Source: CAZUZS01 sp964624795 (lineage in GTDB: Bacteria; Calditrichota; Calditrichia; RBG-13-44-9). Taken from it: a stretch of 15,784 nt of DNA. A program made the translations under genes and the position numbers. Positions within the stretch are counted from its first letter, which is position 1. Each line of letters starts with the position of its first letter. The notes beneath the pieces were generated by a model. That model was not told where the DNA came from. It made no database searches and worked only from the letters and a program-made list of their open reading frames with translations. The DNA lies in the NCBI GenBank assembly GCA_964624795.1, contig CAZUZS010000088.1, positions 1-15,784 on the forward strand, in the 5' to 3' direction. Shown one piece after another: positions 1 to 6,437 of this stretch.

Positions 1-119
1 TGGGAGCAGTAGGTTAATAAAATTAAAAATTATACAGCCAGAATGGGGCGGGCTCAAAATCGGTGAAAACTTGTTTCAGTATTTCCATACTTCTCAGAAT
101 TTCGATCTAATCAGAATCT

Positions 120-341
120 TTACAGTTCTTCGAATTCTTCTTTGCTAAGACCTGCTTGACGCTAAATGCTTCTAAGAGTCCCGAAAGCAATCTCGGGATG
201 CCTCGGAACAATGGCTGTTTTTCTTCCTTCTGCTGTCTATTTGGCAAATTTTATGTGGTTCCCTCTCTGACTCACTTCCTTAAAACCAGCATTTCTTAAT
301 TTACGGGCAACCTTCAGATAGGATAGTCCCTTAAGAGACAT
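120..341 (-). pseudogene. hicA: HicA-type mRNA interferase toxin, interrupted by two in-frame TAG codons
   Basis: Read from the ATG at 341, this frame gives a near-complete HicA: an N-terminal part beginning MSLKGLSYLKVARKL, the catalytic-type His in the RGNHIKF stretch (residue 29), the family stretch IVPRHPEIA around residues 44-52, and a C-terminus QAGLSKEEFEEL ending at TAA (120-122). Total length is 73 codons, normal for HicA. TAG stops fall at codon 35 (237-239) and codon 60 (162-164). No frameshift is present; the frame and the family motifs are otherwise kept. HicA proteins are small dsRBD-fold RNases that cleave mRNA and are neutralised by HicB. The gene starts inside hicB with an 11-base overlap, an antitoxin-first order. 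TAG is used as a genuine stop by rpsI, rpsB and tsf in this window, so stop reassignment is unlikely and the toxin is most likely dead. Confidence 0.75.
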
Positions 342-537
342 GTAGCTCTACCTTTAATTTCTTGATTTCCGGTAATACAGTTGCCAAAGGTTCGTCGAAA
401 TGAAGCTCCAATGCCTCATGTAAATTGGCCAATGCCTCATCCTTGGTTTTCCCCTGGCTGGCTACATCCACTTCCATGCATTGAGCAACATACCAGTTAT
501 CTTCCTTCCATATACTCGCACTAAGAGTTTTGGTCAT
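331..537 (-). CDS. hicB: HicB-like antitoxin
   Basis: This 68-residue protein has the HicB-like N-terminal fold signature: a short strand SASIWKED, then WYVAQCMEVDVASQGKT, then EALANLHEALELHFDE, which is the classic pattern of this RNase-H-like antitoxin domain. There is no room for a C-terminal ribbon-helix-helix or HTH DNA-binding domain, so it is a minimal HicB. A good Shine-Dalgarno sequence (AAGGAAGTG) lies just before the ATG. It overlaps the downstream hicA frame by 11 bases, as expected for a toxin-antitoxin operon in which the antitoxin would bind and block HicA. Because hicA carries two stops, this antitoxin may be an orphan, or may act on a HicA encoded elsewhere. The family call is firm; present function is uncertain. 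Confidence 0.85.
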   Translation of the reverse strand: MTKTLSASIWKEDNWYVAQCMEVDVASQGKTKDEALANLHEALELHFDEPLATVLPEIKKLKVELHVS

Positions 538-679
538 GTTTCACTTCCTTTTTCAGAAATATAACTATGAATGGTCCTTATACACAAGTTTGTCTCCGGC
601 CTTTTCGGTCCCGTTCGATCAGGTTACATCGCAGACGCTAGCAGCCATCTAATGAGGATAAATGGTTTTTGTGTATATC

Positions 680-1534
680 CTATTTTGGCGATGTGCAGTG
701 TGCCCGCGGATAGGAACCCAGAATTTTCAGTTTGTTCAGTGCGCTGATCTCCTCCAGCGCTTCTTTGACCGGTGGCTCTTGCCGGTGGCCTTCCGCGTCG
801 ATAAAAAAATGATACTTGCCGATCGTGGTTTTCGCCGGCCGCGACATAATCGATGTCAGGTTAATATTTCGCTTCGAGAAGGACATCAGGATTTTCACCA
901 GCAGCCCCGGGTAATCATGCTCGTCCATGACGATTATGGAAGTTTTGTAATCCTGCCCGCCGGTGGGGCGTTCCATTGCTCCCTGCCGGGCAAGAACGAT
1001 GAAGCGTGTAACGTTGTTTTTATAATCATCCACATTTGGTATAACGAGAGGGAAAGACAAATCGGCGACCCCATGATGGGGAACGATTGCCCCGGCTGAA
1101 ACATCAGCCTTTTTCAGCAGTTCCAGTGATTCCATATTGCTGTCGGTTCTAACAATTGCGGCCCCCGGCATGGTGTCGATGAAGTTGCCGCACTGCCCTT
1201 CGGCAACATACTGCACAAAAACGGTTTTCACATCTTTGAGTGTCTTTGAAGGAGAGACAAAGGAGAATTGGATGGGCAGAAGTAGCTCATGTATGATTTG
1301 CAGATCGCTGCCCAGCAGTAGGTCGAGAACAAGCTCGACATACCCTTCGGACAAATTCTCAATTGGCAGGACGCCGAAATCGCACGCGTTGCCAACCGCC
1401 TTGAATGCGCTTTTTATGGATTTGAAATAGCGGATTCCGCTAATCTGTTTCACATCTCCGAATTCCCGGAGATATTGTTTTGCAGCCTGATCGGAGAAGG
1501 TGCCTTCAGGGCCTAATGTTGCGATAGTTTCCAT
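680..1534 (-). CDS. pheA: Prephenate dehydratase with C-terminal ACT domain (divergent)
   Basis: Prephenate dehydratase converts prephenate to phenylpyruvate in phenylalanine synthesis. The 284-residue protein starts METIATLGPEGTFSDQAA, the typical N-terminal motif of the family, has PIEN at 57-60, and carries the catalytic Thr-Arg-Phe motif (NNVTRF, T176-F178). An ACT domain follows from about 197, with PGLL (209-212) in place of PGAL and MSRP (230-233) in place of ESRP, the positions that bind phenylalanine for feedback control. The region that normally reads SHPQ-A-x-Q-C is instead VQYVAEGQC (107-115), so the substrate-binding half is divergent. I chose the ATG at 1534 because family homology begins there; an upstream ATG at 1603 would add 23 unrelated residues and overlap the esterase gene. 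It lies 43 bases downstream of the esterase on the same strand. Length fits a monofunctional enzyme with no chorismate mutase domain. Confidence 0.85.
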   Translation of the reverse strand: METIATLGPEGTFSDQAAKQYLREFGDVKQISGIRYFKSIKSAFKAVGNACDFGVLPIENLSEGYVELVLDLLLGSDLQIIHELLLPIQFSFVSPSKTLKDVKTVFVQYVAEGQCGNFIDTMPGAAIVRTDSNMESLELLKKADVSAGAIVPHHGVADLSFPLVIPNVDDYKNNVTRFIVLARQGAMERPTGGQDYKTSIIVMDEHDYPGLLVKILMSFSKRNINLTSIMSRPAKTTIGKYHFFIDAEGHRQEPPVKEALEEISALNKLKILGSYPRAHCTSPK

Positions 1535-1577
1535 GGTGTTGTTTTTTGACTTTCTGTGTAATTCACCGCGGGTGCTG

Positions 1578-2474
1578 TTACTGCTGATGAAAGCTTGTCC
1601 CAATGAACTTCAGGCCGTCCAGTAAACCGCTCCGCCAATAGGACCACTGATGCCTCCCGTCGCGAACGCGGTATTCATGATATATCCCGGCATCTGTTAA
1701 TGCCAGGTGGAATAAACAATTGCCCCTTGTCAGAAAATCATCGTCCCCGCAATCCATATAGTATCTGACGGTCTTCAGTTTTTCTTTATCTGCATTCTTG
1801 AGAATGTAGAAAGGGTTGTTCGAGAGGAGATGCGGTGTCGACCGCTCCTGCCCGATTAATCCGGGTCCGTAGAGAACCCCGAAGGCTTCATCCCACCATG
1901 CGCTGTCCATATTCACTATTTCATCGGTGGTATATATTGCCGCACTGAAAGCAGCACAGGCCGAGAATAGCTTCGGATGCTTCATACTATACACGAGCGC
2001 CCCGTAACCTCCCATCGAAAGGCCCGCTACCCCCCGGTACTGTTTTTCGGTGCGAATCCGGTAATGCGATTCGATATATGGCAGAAACTCTTCGAAAAAG
2101 AAGTCTTCGTATCTGACCGAATTATCGTAGTTGTTTATATACCAGCTCACCCCGGCATCCGGCATTACCAGAATCATTGCCGGCAATTCCTGATCGGCAA
2201 TAGCTTTATCAGCAATCATATTTGCTTCACCGAACTGTATCCATCCCATGTCATTATCCGTGTAACCGTGGAGCAGATAAACCACCGGATAATAACGGTT
2301 CGATGTCTGGTAATCAAACGGCAAATAGATGGTATATCTGACTTCCTTCTTGAGTATTTTGCTTTGGATTTTCAAACCTTCCTGAACGGTGCCCCTCGGT
2401 ACCTGAGATTTCAACGGCAGGATGAGTGCAAGAAGAAACAGTATCGAAATCGATGAATGAACAGGAACTTTCAT
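1578..2474 (-). CDS. Secreted putative esterase (esterase D / FrmB-like alpha/beta hydrolase)
   Basis: The 298-residue protein begins with a signal peptide (about residues 1-23, hydrophobic core SILFLLALILPL). The mature part has the esterase D fold signatures: VVYLLHGYTDND (64-75) for the oxyanion region, the nucleophile elbow GLSMGGYGA (Ser153), a probable acid Asp in the CGDDDF stretch (244-246), and His275 in DGRHQWSYW. Relatives include S-formylglutathione hydrolase, feruloyl and acetyl-xylan esterases and mycolyltransferases. The signal peptide argues against the cytosolic formaldehyde-detoxifying role and for an extracytoplasmic carbohydrate or ester substrate, which cannot be named from sequence. 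GGAG precedes the ATG at a suitable distance. It is followed by pheA on the same strand with a 43-base gap; no functional link is evident. Confidence 0.85.
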   Translation of the reverse strand: MKVPVHSSISILFLLALILPLKSQVPRGTVQEGLKIQSKILKKEVRYTIYLPFDYQTSNRYYPVVYLLHGYTDNDMGWIQFGEANMIADKAIADQELPAMILVMPDAGVSWYINNYDNSVRYEDFFFEEFLPYIESHYRIRTEKQYRGVAGLSMGGYGALVYSMKHPKLFSACAAFSAAIYTTDEIVNMDSAWWDEAFGVLYGPGLIGQERSTPHLLSNNPFYILKNADKEKLKTVRYYMDCGDDDFLTRGNCLFHLALTDAGIYHEYRVRDGRHQWSYWRSGLLDGLKFIGTSFHQQ

Positions 2475-2619
2475 TGGAATTCTCCGGGAAATTATGATTC
2501 AATTAGCAAAAATGTGCATTGCAGGCAGCCTATTTCGGGACAATCGCCTATACTTATTGGTAGAGTGTTATATGCAGTGAGTTTATTCCGCTTTTATCCA
2601 GGTCACAGTCCATTGGTAT

Positions 2620-2772
2620 TTATGCTTTTAAGCGTTTGATTTCCTCTCGTATCTCGTCAATTACTTCTATGTTCATGATGACTTTTTTGTCTCCGGATTT
2701 GCCTGAAAAAAATATAAATGACTTTCCCACCGTATTCTGAACACTTCCATGATTTTTACATGCGGTGTCTAA
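2620..2772 (-). other. Open frame of 50 codons, coding-like, no clear start
   Basis: Between an in-frame TAA at 2773-2775 and the TAA at 2620-2622 this frame reads 50 residues with a protein-like pattern: VQNTVGKSFIFFSGKSGDKK, then a charged amphipathic tail VIDEIREEIKRLKA. There is no ATG at its head; the only plausible starts are a GTG at 2730 (36 residues) or an internal ATG at residue 33. It follows the 57-codon frame at 2781-2954 by a few bases on the same strand. It could be the second gene of a tiny operon, or the 3' remnant of a decayed gene. I recognise no family. Confidence 0.25.
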
Positions 2773-2780
2773 TTAATACC

Positions 2781-2954
2781 TCAATTCGAGTTTAGAAAAT
2801 GTTTTCTATAAATCTCTATGCTAAGCTCCACTAGGTCAGAAGAAATGTTACCATCCACGGAAAGCTCTCTATACATCTCATCCTCGATTCTCTCTTGGTA
2901 TACTAACGCCGATATCTCGCAATATAAAAGTATTAGGTCCTTGGCATCCTCCAT
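2781..2954 (-). CDS. Small acidic hypothetical protein (57 aa)
   Basis: An ATG-to-TGA frame of 57 residues, rich in Glu, Asp, Leu and Ile, with an amphipathic helical look: it starts MEDAKDLILLYCEISALVYQ and ends SIEIYRKHFLNSN. The amino-acid make-up is more protein-like than the neighbouring noncoding sequence. AAGG sits about 7 bases before the ATG, overlapping the stop codon of a 31-codon frame just upstream (2964-3059). No domain is recognised. A small regulatory or antitoxin-type protein is possible but nothing in the sequence proves it. Chance open frame remains an alternative because of its short length. Confidence 0.35.
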   Translation of the reverse strand: MEDAKDLILLYCEISALVYQERIEDEMYRELSVDGNISSDLVELSIEIYRKHFLNSN

Positions 2955-2963
2955 TTCCACACC

Positions 2964-3059
2964 TTAAGCGAAAAGAAATCTGAATATCTTGTCAAAAGTA
3001 AAACGATCATAACAAATTCTATGATGATTGAGAAAGTTTACGATGAGTTCGTTTTCCAT
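2964..3059 (-). other. Possible 31-codon micro-ORF upstream of the 57-aa gene
   Basis: The frame runs ATG (3059) to TAA (2964) and starts MENELIVNFLNHHRICYDRF, a helical, aromatic-rich peptide. Its stop lies 9 bases before the ATG of the 57-aa frame, so the two could be translationally coupled. It has no convincing Shine-Dalgarno sequence. At this length chance cannot be excluded. Confidence 0.18.
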
Positions 3060-3099
3060 TAATACAGATATTTAAAGTTGCGATTATGACTACTTTTTT

Positions 3100-3261
3100 C
3101 TATTGAAGATCGGATCCAAAAAGAATAGCTTTTTCGATTCCCAAGGGTGTCACAAGAAGCCCGACATATACCGTCTTTGCCACGATCCATTTGACCAACT
3201 CGAGTACACTTTTCCTCAAGAAGAAGTCATTATCATGATATATAGTTTTATGTTTTGTGTT
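3100..3261 (-). pseudogene. Possible remnant of an HTH-nucleotidyltransferase regulator
   Basis: This 53-residue open frame has no start codon. Its last half (KSVLELVKWIVAKTVYVGLL, then TPLGIEKAILFGS at 38-50) resembles the linker and first strand of MNT-type nucleotidyltransferase domains found behind a winged helix in small regulators, where LxxLVxKTVG is followed by GIxxAFIFGS. The frame stops three residues after FGS, before the catalytic DxD would appear, and I could not assemble a winged helix upstream. If the match is real, this is a truncated, dead gene. The match is from memory of the family pattern and is weak. Confidence 0.25.
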
Positions 3262-3550
3262 TTATGTTGATCTGTCCCAAGCCTCTCTCGTTTGTCATCC
3301 AACAACCTGCATATTTCACTTGGCGGTCTATGATTTTTACCGTCTTAATTTAAGTCATTTTGCCGAGTAATCCACATCCTTCCCCAAAAATCACCCGTAT
3401 TTGCTTCCATTTATTTGCTAATCAAGAAAACTTCTTTATGTATTCAAAGAACTACCTGAGGTTTTTGGGAGAACTTTTTCATGTTTTTCTGAATAGTCAA
3501 TCGTACTCCGCAGGGGCTTGAAAATGCGCCCTAGTACTATCAATTATATT
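3262..3550. other. Intergenic stretch without a supportable gene
   Basis: Both strands are broken by frequent stops; the longest frames are around 20 codons with no homology I recognise. The left edge includes part of a GTTTTATGTT direct repeat (3245-3254 and 3259-3268). No hairpin followed by a T-run, which would act as terminator of the methyltransferase gene, is evident. Confidence 0.5.
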
Positions 3551-4306
3551 TCACGCAGTCAGGATAGCCGTTATCCCGTCCTTAAAATTTCTACCCAAAA
3601 TTCGCTGCATGAGCTGGTAAACGGTTAATTTGAGTGTGCCGGGAAAGATGTTGAAGTAGTTTCCGCAAAACATTTCCTCGATCCTGAAATTTTCTTTCTG
3701 CACCAGGTCCCGCAACTCCTGCATGGTGTATTCCCGGAAGTGTCCCGGATTTTCATAATTGGTGCGGATCATCTCGTACGGATTCTTTCCCTGCAGCATC
3801 CGTATTCTCTTTATCAGGCTCACCGCGTTGGGCGTTTGCAGAATGATAAATCCGCCCGGTTTTAGAATCGATCTCAGAAATCGCAGCAAGTATTCCGGGG
3901 CGATGTGGAGATGCTCGATCACTTCCGCAATGACGATGATCTGGTACGGTTCCGGTACCGGCCACGAACTCGAATCGATGGTGCTGTTCAGATCATAGTC
4001 GATGAGTTTAATCCCCTCCAGCAGGGCGGGGGAGGGCAGGTGTCCGCCATCCCGTTTTTCGCCGGTGATGCCCAGGCATTCCACCTGCGCGCCGGCGATT
4101 TCATCCTTGATTCGTCGCGTTAAAACCGAAGGACCGATATCAAGAAGCCGGAAATTATCCCGGTGAACGGAATATTTCCTGACCAAATCCAGCACCATAT
4201 CGAAACGGCGGGAATGAATCGCAAGGTAGCGTTCCTGCTCTTCCGTGCACACTAACTCCCATTGGTGTTTGTCATGATGCGCCATATTCGTTTTGCCCGA
4301 TCTCAT
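3551..4306 (-). CDS. Class I SAM-dependent methyltransferase
   Basis: The protein has the Rossmann-type methyltransferase order: motif I RLLDIGPSVLTRR (53-65) for SAM binding, an acidic strand end LIDYDLN (101-107), then IIVIAEVIEHLHIAPEYLL (123-141) and ILKPGGFIILQTPNAVSL (147-164), typical of the Methyltransf_11/23 groups. The C-terminal part contains FREYTMQELRDLV (190-202), a pattern common in methyltransferases near surface-polysaccharide or quinone genes, but the substrate is not deducible. The start is uncertain: ATG at 4306 (251 aa) or ATG at 4285 (244 aa), neither with a strong Shine-Dalgarno; the ATG at 4444 would add a non-homologous, low-complexity leader that runs into repeats. 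It is divergent from rplM. Confidence 0.82.
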   Translation of the reverse strand: MRSGKTNMAHHDKHQWELVCTEEQERYLAIHSRRFDMVLDLVRKYSVHRDNFRLLDIGPSVLTRRIKDEIAGAQVECLGITGEKRDGGHLPSPALLEGIKLIDYDLNSTIDSSSWPVPEPYQIIVIAEVIEHLHIAPEYLLRFLRSILKPGGFIILQTPNAVSLIKRIRMLQGKNPYEMIRTNYENPGHFREYTMQELRDLVQKENFRIEEMFCGNYFNIFPGTLKLTVYQLMQRILGRNFKDGITAILTA

Positions 4307-4393
4307 GTTGTGCTTAAGTATCCTGGAACCACCGGATAAGAACCGAATTAAAAATCCTGAATTCACAGGTTTTAATATATGCAGAGCGGCAGA

Positions 4394-4602
4394 ATTGTTC
4401 AAAAGGAAAATGACAGATTTCAATGAACAATGAACAATTACCAATGAACAGCGGACAATGAATTATGCTTATTCGATTGTTCATCTTTTATTCTGTGCGC
4501 AAGGGACTTTGCCCAAGGCGTCTCGAATGATGCACAGCGCGATTACGATGATGATTACGAGTACGAGGAATGAGAGTAAGATTTATATTGGAGATGAACA
4601 AT
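4394..4602. repeat. ATGAACAAT motif repeated in the methyltransferase-rplM intergenic region
   Basis: The 9-mer ATGAACAAT occurs at 4423-4431, 4430-4438 and 4594-4602, its reverse complement at 4476-4484, a 7-base version at 4444-4450 and a partial inverted copy at 4394-4401. The first three copies form a tandem-like tract. They lie upstream of the start chosen for the methyltransferase gene and upstream of the rplM promoter. They could be operator sites or replication-slippage microrepeats. Confidence 0.6.
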
Positions 4603-4619
4603 ATATTTTAAATTTAGGC

Positions 4620-4648
4620 TTGACTAAAGTAGGTTGGTGCGTTAAATT
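4620..4648 (+). promoter_or_regulatory. Sigma70-type promoter for rplM-rpsI
   Basis: TTGACT (4620-4625) and TAAATT (4643-4648) are separated by exactly 17 bases, and an A/T-rich UP-like stretch (about 4601-4616) lies directly upstream. Transcription would start near 4655, leaving a short leader with the ribosome binding site GAGGAGGAG (4666-4674) before the GTG start of rplM. Confidence 0.6.
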
Positions 4649-4680
4649 TTCAGGCTTAAAAATGCGAGGAGGAGTAGAAA

Positions 4681-5115
4681 GTGCAAACGGATTATACGAA
4701 ACCTGATGAGGTTCAAGCGCAGCGAAAATGGTTTGTTGTGGATGCTGAAGATTATGTCCTGGGCCGTTTAGCTACCCGCGTTGCCGGAATTCTGAGGGGA
4801 AAACATAAAGCCAACTTTGCCCCGCACCAGGATGTTGGGGATTTTGTAGTGGTTGTTAACGCCGAGAAGATCAATGTGACCGGGAAGAAAGCCGATCAGA
4901 AATATTATTTCAGACATTCCGGTTATCCGGGTGGAGCCAAGACGATTCCTTACCGCCGGATGCAGGAAAAACATCCCGAAAGAATCATTGAGAATGCCGT
5001 GCGATTGATGCTTCCCAAGAATGCGTTGGGCCGCAAAATGATTAAAAAACTGAAAGTGTATGCCGGGGCGGATCACCCGCACCAGGCGCAAAATCCGCAA
5101 TCTATTAAGTTGTAA
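4681..5115 (+). CDS. rplM: 50S ribosomal protein L13
   Basis: L13 is an early-assembling protein of the large subunit that binds 23S rRNA. The 144 residues contain the family features KWFVVDAEDYVLGRLATRVA near the N-terminus, the loop HSGYPGGAKTIPYRRM in the middle, and the signature MLPKNALGRKMIKKLKVYAG followed by DHPHQAQNP at the C-terminus. Length is normal. Translation starts at GTG, supported by GAGGAGGAG at 4666-4674 and by the position of the family N-terminus. It is first in the rplM-rpsI pair, with rpsI starting 15 bases after its stop, an arrangement conserved across bacteria. Confidence 0.97.
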   Translation: MQTDYTKPDEVQAQRKWFVVDAEDYVLGRLATRVAGILRGKHKANFAPHQDVGDFVVVVNAEKINVTGKKADQKYYFRHSGYPGGAKTIPYRRMQEKHPERIIENAVRLMLPKNALGRKMIKKLKVYAGADHPHQAQNPQSIKL

Positions 5116-5130
5116 GTCGAGAGGAATTAC

Positions 5131-5517
5131 ATGGAATCTTATGATGCAACCGGCAGGAGAAAAACTTCCACGGCCAGGGTACGGATGGCTCCCGGTAGGG
5201 GCGAAATTTTGGTCAATGGCAAGTCGCTCCTCGAATATTTCAAGCGTGAAGTATTGAAAATGGTCGTTGAGCAGCCGTTTCAAGCAACCGAAACACTTGG
5301 TAAGTTTAATGTAATCGCCAATATCCGGGGTGGTGGATTATCAGGGCAGGCGGAGGCACTTCGTCTTGGCATTGCCCGCGCCCTCGTGAAATTCAATTCC
5401 GAATTACAACCCGATCTGCGAGCCGGCGGTTTCCTGACCCGCGATCCGCGTGAAGTGGAACGCAAAAAATATGGTCGGCCCAAAGCCCGCAAACGGTTTC
5501 AGTTTTCGAAAAGATAG
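5131..5517 (+). CDS. rpsI: 30S ribosomal protein S9
   Basis: S9 is a small-subunit head protein whose basic C-terminal tail reaches the P-site tRNA. The 128 residues begin with YDATGRRKTSTARVRM, have GGGLSGQAEALRLGIARAL in the middle, and end in the diagnostic basic tail KKYGRPKARKRFQFSKR. GAGAGGAAT precedes the ATG. It is co-transcribed with rplM and is followed within 17 bases by an intrinsic terminator, so rplM-rpsI forms its own two-gene unit. Confidence 0.97.
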   Translation: MESYDATGRRKTSTARVRMAPGRGEILVNGKSLLEYFKREVLKMVVEQPFQATETLGKFNVIANIRGGGLSGQAEALRLGIARALVKFNSELQPDLRAGGFLTRDPREVERKKYGRPKARKRFQFSKR

Positions 5518-5533
5518 AAGGAATGCAAGCTTT

Positions 5534-5563
5534 ACCCTTCCTATTTTCCCGGAAGGGTTTTTT
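5534..5563 (+). terminator. Rho-independent terminator after rpsI
   Basis: Stem ACCCTTCC (5534-5541) pairs perfectly with GGAAGGGT (5551-5558), with a 9-base loop, and is followed directly by a T-run ending at 5563. It separates rplM-rpsI from rpsB. Confidence 0.85.
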
Positions 5564-5579
5564 ATAACTAAATACGCAC

Positions 5580-5636
5580 ATTGCCCGATCTTTTAACAGG
5601 TGTCCCCGCCGGGGATGTTAAAAGGCAAAAGGCAAT
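5580..5636 (+). promoter_or_regulatory. Structured leader upstream of rpsB, candidate S2 autoregulatory element
   Basis: A nine-base stem CTTTTAACA (5590-5598) / TGTTAAAAG (5616-5624) continues, after a one-sided GGTG bulge (5599-5602), into TCCCC/GGGGA (5603-5607/5611-5615) closed by a GCC loop. An outer stem ATTGCC (5580-5585) / GGCAAT (5631-5636) encloses it with an internal loop. There is no T-run after it, so it is not a terminator. It lies 32 bases before the rpsB start, between a terminator and a ribosomal protein gene, the usual place of a ribosomal protein leader. I know of no named RNA family that it matches. Confidence 0.5.
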
Positions 5637-5668
5637 GGAGGTCTAACCAAAGTGTGGAGATTTTTACA

Positions 5669-6412
5669 ATGAAAGTAGCTCTGGAAGATTTATTGAAAGC
5701 CGGTGTTCATTTCGGTCATCTTACCCGCCGCTGGGATCCCAAAATGAAACAGTATATTTTTATGGAACGCAATGGGATCCATATCATCGATCTGCAAAAA
5801 ACGCTGAAAAATCTGCAGCGCGCCTGCAATGCGGTCAAAGAGGTCGCGGCAGCGGGCGACCCGGTCCTTTTTGTCGGGACGAAGAACCAGGCAAAAGACT
5901 CGGTGAAGGCGGAGGCGATCCGCAGCGAGATGCCTTACATGGTGGAACGCTGGCTGGGCGGTACGCTCACCAATTTTTCCACCATCAAAAAAAGCATTCG
6001 CCACCTGGAAGGCCTGGAAAAAATGTTCCTGGACGGAACGATTGAAAAACTGACCAAGAAAGAACGTCTGCAAATCGACCGTGAAATCGGTAAGATGAAA
6101 AATGTTTTCGCCGGGATTCAGGAGATGAAAAAAATCCCGGGTGCCATGTTTGTGGTGGATATCAAAAAGGAAGAGATTGCCGTAAAAGAAGCCCGGAAAT
6201 TGAATATTCCGATTATCGCAATCGTGGACACAAACTGCGATCCGGACCTTATCGATTACCCGATTCCGGGAAATGATGATTCCACAAAATCCGTTACCCT
6301 CATCAGCCGGGTTATCGCCGATGCCATTTTGGAAGGTCGTGAGGCGGTTCAGATAAAAGCGGTTGAGGAAGAGGAGATGGCGGTAAAAAGAGAAGAAGTA
6401 GAAAACAAATAG
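5669..6412 (+). CDS. rpsB: 30S ribosomal protein S2
   Basis: S2 binds the small subunit late in assembly and is needed with S1 for mRNA binding. The 247 residues contain the N-terminal signature LLKAGVHFGHLTRRWDPKM, IHIIDLQKTL, the stretch VERWLGGTLTNFSTIKKSI, and the second family signature in NIPIIAIVDTNCDPDLIDYPIPGNDD, cited here only by its ends at about residues 180-205. The ATG at 5669 was chosen because it begins the family N-terminus (MKVALEDLL) and has GGAG at 5656-5659; an upstream in-frame ATG at 5600 lies inside the leader hairpin. The acidic C-terminal tail (EEEEMAVKREEVENK) is common in the family. It heads the rpsB-tsf-pyrH-frr unit. Confidence 0.97.
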   Translation: MKVALEDLLKAGVHFGHLTRRWDPKMKQYIFMERNGIHIIDLQKTLKNLQRACNAVKEVAAAGDPVLFVGTKNQAKDSVKAEAIRSEMPYMVERWLGGTLTNFSTIKKSIRHLEGLEKMFLDGTIEKLTKKERLQIDREIGKMKNVFAGIQEMKKIPGAMFVVDIKKEEIAVKEARKLNIPIIAIVDTNCDPDLIDYPIPGNDDSTKSVTLISRVIADAILEGREAVQIKAVEEEEMAVKREEVENK

Positions 6413-6437
6413 AAAAAAAGACCACAGGAGAGTTTAG

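Noticed and set aside
1..119. Possible gene end or att site at the left edge
   Set aside because: No open frame of useful length, no tRNA fragment and no repeat linking it to other parts of the window was seen.
662..1099. 145-codon plus-strand frame
   Set aside because: It lies antisense to the well-supported pheA gene, and its composition is that of a shadow frame with no family resemblance.
1977..2456. 159-codon plus-strand frame
   Set aside because: It is fully antisense to the esterase gene, which has a signal peptide and a catalytic triad; the shadow has no recognisable motif.
3245..4450. CRISPR array suggested by repeated words in the left half
   Set aside because: The repeated words are 7-10 bases, irregularly spaced, and without unique spacers of constant length.
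4485..4590. Hydrophobic minus-strand frame with a membrane-helix look, upstream of rplM
   Set aside because: It has no start codon; the hydrophobic run comes from a low-complexity GATGATTACGA-type sequence read on the other strand.
4458..4706. 82-codon plus-strand frame upstream of rplM
   Set aside because: It overlaps the rplM promoter, ribosome binding site and first codons and has low-complexity, unmatched composition.
4768..5283. 171-codon minus-strand frame
   Set aside because: It is antisense to rplM and the start of rpsI, both certain genes.
5590..5624. Hairpin in the rpsB leader as a second terminator
   Set aside because: The stem is strong but is followed by GCAAAAGGCA rather than a T-run, so it is better read as a leader structure.
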